A stretch of DNA of 64,000 bases, taken from contig OX387605.1 in the NCBI GenBank assembly GCA_947568835.1, forward strand, positions 25,937,269 to 26,001,268, written 5' to 3'. The position numbers were made by a program, and so were the translations under genes. This stretch comes from Protonemura montana. Its lineage: Eukaryota; Arthropoda; Insecta; Plecoptera; Nemouridae. Shown here one piece after another: positions 57,947 to 64,000 of this stretch. How positions within the stretch are numbered: position 1 is the stretch's first letter; each line of letters starts with the position of its first letter. A model generated the notes under the pieces. That model saw only the letters and a list, made by a program, of their open reading frames with translations, ran no database searches and had not been told where the DNA came from.

Positions 57947-59208
57947 GGGGACCGCCGGCTTAACGTCCCTTTCAAAGGTCGGTACAACGCGAACAACAGG
58001 ATTCCTCCACAAATCCATGCTGTGGAGAGGTTGATAAGCAAGGCGAGTAAAGTTGCTGTACTAACTTTCATCCCTCCAACCTCTCTCCCGAACAGAACTG
58101 GTCATGAGTATGATGGTCACCCATCCAATACCTGACCCAGCGCAGTGTTGCTTAACTTTCATCCCTCCAACCTCTCTCCCGAACAGAACTAGTCATGAGT
58201 ATGATGGTCACCCATCCAATACCTGACCCAGCGCAGTGTTGCTTACCTTTCATCCCTCCAACCTCTCTACCGAACAGAACTGGTCATGTGTATGATGGTC
58301 ACCCATCCAATACCTGACTCAGCGCAGTGTTGCTTAACTTTCATCACTCCAACCTCTCTCCCGAACAGAACTGGTCATATGTATGATGGTCACCCATCCA
58401 ATACCTGACCCAGCGCAGTGTTGCTTAACTTTCATCCCTCCAACCTCTCTCCCGAACAGAACTGGTCATATGATTGATGGTCACCCATCCAATACCTGAC
58501 CCAGCGCAGTGTTGGTTAACTATCATCCCTCCAACCTCTCTCCCAAACAGAACTGGTCATGTGTATGATGGTCACCCATCCAATACCTGACTCAGCGCAG
58601 TGTTGCTTAACTTTCATCCCTCCAACCTCTCTCCCGAACAGATCTGGTCATATGTATGATGGTCACCCATCCAATACCTGACCCAGCGCAGTGTTGCTTA
58701 ACTTTCATCCCTCCAACCTCTCTCCCGAACAGAACTGGTCATATGATTGATGGTCACCCATCCAATACCTGACCCAGCGCAGTGTTGGTTAACTATCATC
58801 CCTCCAACCTCTCTCCCAAACAGAACTGGTCATGTGTATGATGGTCACCCATCCAATACCTGACTCAGCGCAGTGTTGCTTAACTTTCATCCCTCCAACC
58901 TCTCTCCCGAACAGATCTGGTCATGTGTATGATGGTCACCCATCCAATACCTGACCCAGCGCAGTGTTGCTTAACTTTCATCCCTCCAACCTCTCTCCCA
59001 AACAGAACTGGTCATGTGTATGATGGTCACCCATTCAATACCTGACCCAGCGCAGTGTTATTTAACTTTCATCCCTCCAACCTCTCTCCCGAACAGAACT
59101 GGTCATGTGTATGATGGTCACCCATCCAATACCTGACCCAGCGCAGTGTTGCTTAACTTCTGTGATCTCACTCGAGAACCTGTGTTCTTAACACGATAGA
59201 TTGTTCGG
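57947..59208 (-). mobile_element. 5S-rRNA-derived SINE, copy E (12 units)
   Basis: Minus strand. The head at 59,208-59,155 contains caggttctcgagtgagatca. Twelve 91-bp units follow at exact spacing, then a truncated 3' segment (gacctttgaaagggacgtta). A three-unit block (catatgattg, then cccaaacag with gactcag, then agatctgg) occurs twice in succession, showing 273-bp duplication inside the array. Confidence 0.85.
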
Positions 59209-62149
59209 TTCGCCTGGTAGTTCAGGGACCGACCGCCTCCAGGTGCAGGCACTGATACCTATAGGAATAACGCTTGTGGCTTTCGATAGCATTGCTTGAA
59301 GGAAAGTACCAATTTGTTTTGTGGCTATAACATGAAGGTGTACGCTATTATCGAGTGACTGAAAATTAAACAATCTCATTGACTTGCACAGGCATGATTG
59401 CACATGGCTGAAACCAGAGAGCGCTGCGGTAGTCGGCCACTCCCTACCGTATGGCGGCTCTTCGCGTGTGAGACACGGCCACATGGTTTGTTGTCAGCGT
59501 CCACGGAGGTACTGCTCGGAATTAATTCACCTGTCCAGGACCTGGCGATGTCGACGTCGCGGCGCTCACGGCAGTCTGGTGTCTGCACCGAAAGCTCGCG
59601 TGAGGGAAACCGTCACAGAGCGTGCCGTGATATCGGCATTCTAATATCGAATAGAAAATTCGAAAAAACCGTACTTATTTTTATTTTGCTCCTCGCTTGG
59701 TTGATTGCGCTTGGGTGTTTTCATATGCAATTGCAATGATTTTTGCCTGCAATAAACGGATCAGTAATATTGGAATATTTCTTGGTTTCCTAACATGACG
59801 GATGGTTGGGTACAAGGTATCTGGTCCTATGGACATCGACATGGATCTCTGACTGATAGCAAATTAGAAGCATGTCAGGACAGCGGCCATCTTGTGTTGG
59901 TTTTCAAGGTTTTCAATATCGGTTCCAGCATCGCGGTCAAGTACGGTAAGAGTCTATGAAACGTGCTGCGAAAATAATGCGTTGTTTGCCAATAACGCAC
60001 TACAGTTTTACATGTCACGCTAAAGATATGATTTACAGCAACTTCATTGGCCGTTTGCAAAACATTTCAGCTGGACATTCGTGGCTTTCCGAAAATAAAA
60101 TACTAAATGAAATAAAAATACTAAATGAATAAATGACTTAACAAAGAAAGACGGCAATATTTAGCAGACAGCGAACACGTATAGTATACCTGCCATGTCC
60201 AAATGAACCCAGAATCCAGAATTCCACACTTACTCACTAGCAGGACTTGAGTTAGGGTCATTTCAAACCCTCCGAGTTGGTCCTCAGCATGAAGAAAATT
60301 CCAATGGCATTATGCTTTGGTTGTGAGACTTCCCTAATCTGAAACCTGGACCTAAACAAGCTGAAATTCCTGGTTTATTTTCAAATCGTGAACGTGGTCT
60401 ACTCGTATTACACGACCTTGGCGTCGGTGATGGAAGAGCCAGTTGATGCTGACGGTTAATAAGGTATTTCGTTCTCAAGATCGACATTTGGTTTCTTTGG
60501 TTCCACCTTTAATTAAGTTTCCCTGAAACCTCTCATACAAGCTTCTCCAATATAATCTGAAAATGAATGGGTCATGTTTCGGTTTTGCTTATAGATCGTG
60601 AACCTTACGGGCAACGGTGGATGGTACACTTTAGTTCTTGTCCTTCTTTGATCACCGGGCCAACCATGCATCCAGCGCAGCGCTGAATCTACTCTGACAC
60701 TTGAACATTGTCCAAGACTATAACTAAGTCTATATGTCAGCGGTTGATCAGCCCATTTTAAACCTGTGGCGACGAACGACACTGACTTTGATGGAAGAAG
60801 CGACTCACTTTCGAAGACCTCCGAGGTGCCCTTAGGAAGCAACATTAACCCCATCGTCTCCTCATTCTTGTGTTTTTCTTTGCTCTCATGCGATATTTTG
60901 GCTGTCTACCACTCCTCCAACAGAGAGCAAAGCTAACATCACTACGGGGTCAACATTAGTACAGGGATTCCTCATAAATGTTGGAAATCTAACACATTAT
61001 TGACTGGCTGGGATTGATAAAACAATTGTAAAGGAACAGTTATGTTCAAGAAATATTTACTAAACGTTCTTCATATGTTCGAAGCATTTCTCAGAAAGAA
61101 AGTTAAAGTGTGAAGAAACAATGCTTTTTTTTTTAGCACCGAGTGTTTTCGGTTTTTTTTGTGAAATACAGCTAGCAAATAAGATAATTCACCGATATCG
61201 TTTAAATTTGGGTCACGCCCCTTCTAATCCTCTGGTACAATGTGGATAGTTTCTGTCATCGAGTCGATTTGTTAAAGTCTTATGACAATCTTGGACCCCT
61301 TGCGATGATGTCATGGCTTGAGCAGCAACTCTTCAAGAACCAGCGACTGAAATTGTCCGTGAATACCTCCTACTGCTCGGAGGTAACCCACGACCTGCGT
61401 TCACACGCATCGATTTGATATTCAACTTATTTGAAGAGTGTTAAAATTCCGTGTTGGGCGAGATTGGGGTAGCGAGTCCCATACTTTGAACGGAATGGAC
61501 ATCGCACTAAACAATCCATCCTTCTAGCACACATGCACATGTTTGTTAATTTGACAAGGTTTGCAAAGATTGGTTTTGCAATTCTTTGTGCATCCGTAAA
61601 CGCTACATTTTTGTTTGATCTAAAAATTATCTTGGGATCCCCCTCTTCGGTCTCAGACCCTCAGGCTTCACTTTCAAAATGTCCGCTTACCTTTTTATCA
61701 GCGAAACTCACCGCAAGGCGCTCGAGTCGATCATCTCATGGTTTTGCTACTATCGGGATCAACGCCGAGGTCGAATACCCCTGTGACGTCAGCACTGCCA
61801 GCTGGACTGGCCGCCAGTCTTTCTGCTTTGTTAAGCATCGTACTTACACTTTGGCACTTTATGCATAGCACTTGTTGATACAAACTTAAGATAGACAAAA
61901 ACTCACGCACTCAATCGTTCTAAAGATCGACAAAACAGGTATAACCGAACGAAACTCTATCAGAGAGTAGCAACATACGACCACACTAGTCCGCCATCTT
62001 GTAATGATCTGACAGACTTGCTTGTCTACCTCTCGCTAGGTACCTTCTTGTCTCGTACATACACTATGTACACGCAATGAATGCAAGACAATCCAATAGA
62101 TACGAGATTCCAAAGGGGAGCTATTTCCAGAATGCCATGTCATTCTGCC
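59209..62149. other. Intergenic gap
   Basis: No gene or recognised element; short frames only. Confidence 0.45.
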
Positions 62150-62435
62150 ATGACAAAAACTATTTGAACTGGGTTTTGAATGCTAAAAAACCCAGTTTAA
62201 ATATTTATAAATATATTATATCCTATGGGAATATAAATTATTTAAGCATTATTTTCAAGCATTTAGGCTGCTTGATTTAATTGTCAGGACTGCTCTTACC
62301 CTTGATAAAGTAACAGGTACAAGTTACAAAACGTTGGCAAATTCAGTTGTTCTTCACTTAGCATTGAAAACCCAGTTGAAATAGTTTTTGTTAAAACTAG
62401 CGCTAAGTTTACATCAAGTAGACATGAGTATAAAC
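62150..62435 (+). mobile_element. Penelope-like foldback element with shortened left arm
   Basis: The left arm is cut to about 35 bases (acaaaaactatttgaactgg) and then an AT-rich interior follows. The right arm (ttgataaagtaacaggtaca; acaaaacgttggc) and the extension are complete. Confidence 0.62.
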
Positions 62436-62520
62436 GCAACCTATTTTTATACATTGCTTATAGGAACAAGATTTGCTTTCCGACAAAGCTACCCATTGAA
62501 TGCTTCTCGACACCTGGGTT

Positions 62521-62522
<2 letters not shown>

Positions 62523-62553
<31 letters not shown>

Positions 62554-62900
62554 TTATTGTCGGTTTTTGTCCCTAGGGATATATAGACAGTCATGATGTT
62601 CCGTTACATTTACAAAGATTTACAAAGATAAACATTTACAAATAGAAAGAAAATACAAAAGAAAAAAAGAAAAAATAGGTGTAATACAGGTGTATTACTC
62701 AACCACTCACCTGATGCTCGTGGTGCCGGTTCGGTGACCCGTAGGTAGAAGAGGTCGGTTGAGATTTTGATGAGGTTTTCAAACGGTCCCGAAACAACAT
62801 CGTTGCCAAGCTCTGGTCTCCATGCAGTTCCAAGATTGACACCGACGTGAGGCACGTACATTAGGTGCAAATAACGTTCAGGTGATTTTAGATCTGGGTT
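62523..62900 (-). mobile_element. Probable LINE 3' end with (ATT)n tail
   Basis: On the minus strand the sequence ends gggacaaaaaccgacaataa followed by about nine ATT triplets, a usual 3' end for CR1- or L2-like non-LTR elements. The upstream limit is not visible, so the outer coordinate is approximate. The same aaaccgacaataaa lies at 35,648-35,705. Confidence 0.45.
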
Positions 62901-62949
62901 GGAATTGGATTCACAGTATTTTCGTAAATTTTCGTGCGAATAGAAAGTT

Positions 62950-63037
62950 CACATCAATTTTTGAGACGGTTCTAGTGTTGTTAATAATAAAATACCCCGC
63001 GCATTGCAAACGTTTGCAATTTAAATCAGATTTCAAA
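62950..63037 (+). mobile_element. tRNA-SINE fragment (arm and tail only)
   Basis: Starts atcaatttttgagacggttc, then ttgttaataataaaatacc and the GC-rich tail ccgcgcattgcaaacgtttg. The head is missing. Confidence 0.75.
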
Positions 63038-64000
63038 ATAAACACGATCATGTATTTTGAGTACTCCTTGTCAAAGTATGAGAATAGATCAATTATAATT
63101 ATGGTCGTTTTGTCTCTGAAAAATGGGGTTTGCTTGTCATCATTTTAGCCTTGCACATGTATCTGTAGACCGATCAACGTTGAAATATTGGCTGCCACTT
63201 GCTAAGTCGCTGTCACAGTTCCACTTACCACAATTCTATGAGCATCTCGTCTTTACTTTCGCATCCAAATCTGAGTGTCTGCGTTTTACAAGAAATTATT
63301 GCCAGCAACTTTCATGTAAAGCTACTCAAGTTCACAAAGTTTGCTAAATAAACGACAAAACAAATGTTTTATGTTGATTAATCCACTAAACGCGTTGTCG
63401 CTCCACGACATCAGGTAAGTCACCGATCGTGCACGGCGAGGTGGAAACATAGTAGACCTGCAATTAAATAATTAACACAACTCTAGGCGTCCTCCCCACC
63501 CCCCCCCCCCCCCCCCCACCCCCCCTGCAGGTGGTGGCAATCAAGGGGGCTCTGGGTTGCGTGTCGCGAATCAAGCACTCGGTGCAAAACACAAGCACAA
63601 TTTACGCGTCGTGTTGTGTCGCGCACGCACTTTAATCGTGCGTAGTTATCACGGCCAGTCGGGTTCCCGGTGGAAATTAATTCGTGGAAAGAATAATTAA
63701 TAACGGTTGGTCTAAATTGGCGCTAACGTCAGATTTGTGAGAGTTGCGTGATCGGACAGGCCGTGGCTTGCTGAAAATGTTCGGGCCGAATTACCAGTGC
63801 CGTTTCACGCCTCAGAAAGGTTCAATCGACTCGGAATTTTGTCCCCGCCGAAATGCCGTGATATGCCGTAGGTACACGTGAAACGGAAATTTTATTCAAA
63901 ACCATAAAAACGTAACATGTCATTGTTATTTAGTTATGAAGTTTTTTTTTTCCTTTCCATGCCACGAAGCGCAGTAAATCATCGCGGGCGAAAGTCATGT
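63038..64000. other. Intergenic DNA to window end
   Basis: No gene supported. Contains a C-rich tract at 63,494-63,525 with a 19-base pure run. Confidence 0.5.

Overview
The window is animal nuclear DNA, most probably from an invertebrate. The evidence is an intron-split paired-like homeobox gene of the homeobrain (hbn) family, a second spliced gene with a signal-peptide exon, and several kinds of non-coding retroelement. Gene density is very low: I support two protein-coding genes in 64 kb, both on the + strand. I cannot name the phylum from sequence alone.

Layout. 1-534: simple repeat and an 11-bp minisatellite. 583-13,208: repeat-dominated intergenic DNA, with a tRNA-derived SINE, two long copies of a 5S-rRNA-derived SINE whose body is a 91-bp tandem array (about 20 and 12 units), and a foldback retroelement carrying a nested SINE. 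17,671-29,449: homeobrain, four coding exons over 11.8 kb, 324 residues, with an octapeptide, a Q50 paired-like homeodomain, a conserved FHTLLSQY block and an OAR-like C-terminus. 30,750-49,900: no gene I can support; it holds a SINE hairpin, an inverted repeat, minisatellites of 11, 33, 58 and 12 bp, a reverse-transcriptase fragment and more foldback elements. 50,430-52,622: two 5S-SINE copies in opposite orientation. 53,097-55,243: a two-exon gene for a secreted protein (529 residues) with six C-N-x-N repeats and no family I recognise. 55,648-64,000: minisatellites, a 12-unit 5S-SINE, foldback elements, a LINE 3' end and a SINE fragment.

The two genes have no evident functional link. homeobrain is a transcription factor of the anterior nervous system in the animals studied; in cnidarians and protostomes it is often clustered with rx and otp, but I see no exon of either here. 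Its introns carry repeats and two TAAT-rich tracts that could be regulatory.

The most unusual material is repetitive. One family is a 5S-rRNA-like SINE in which the segment holding the RNA polymerase III internal control region is multiplied 4 to 20 times. Another is a palindromic tRNA-SINE. A third is a Penelope-like foldback element with target-site duplications and a hammerhead-like core in its arms.
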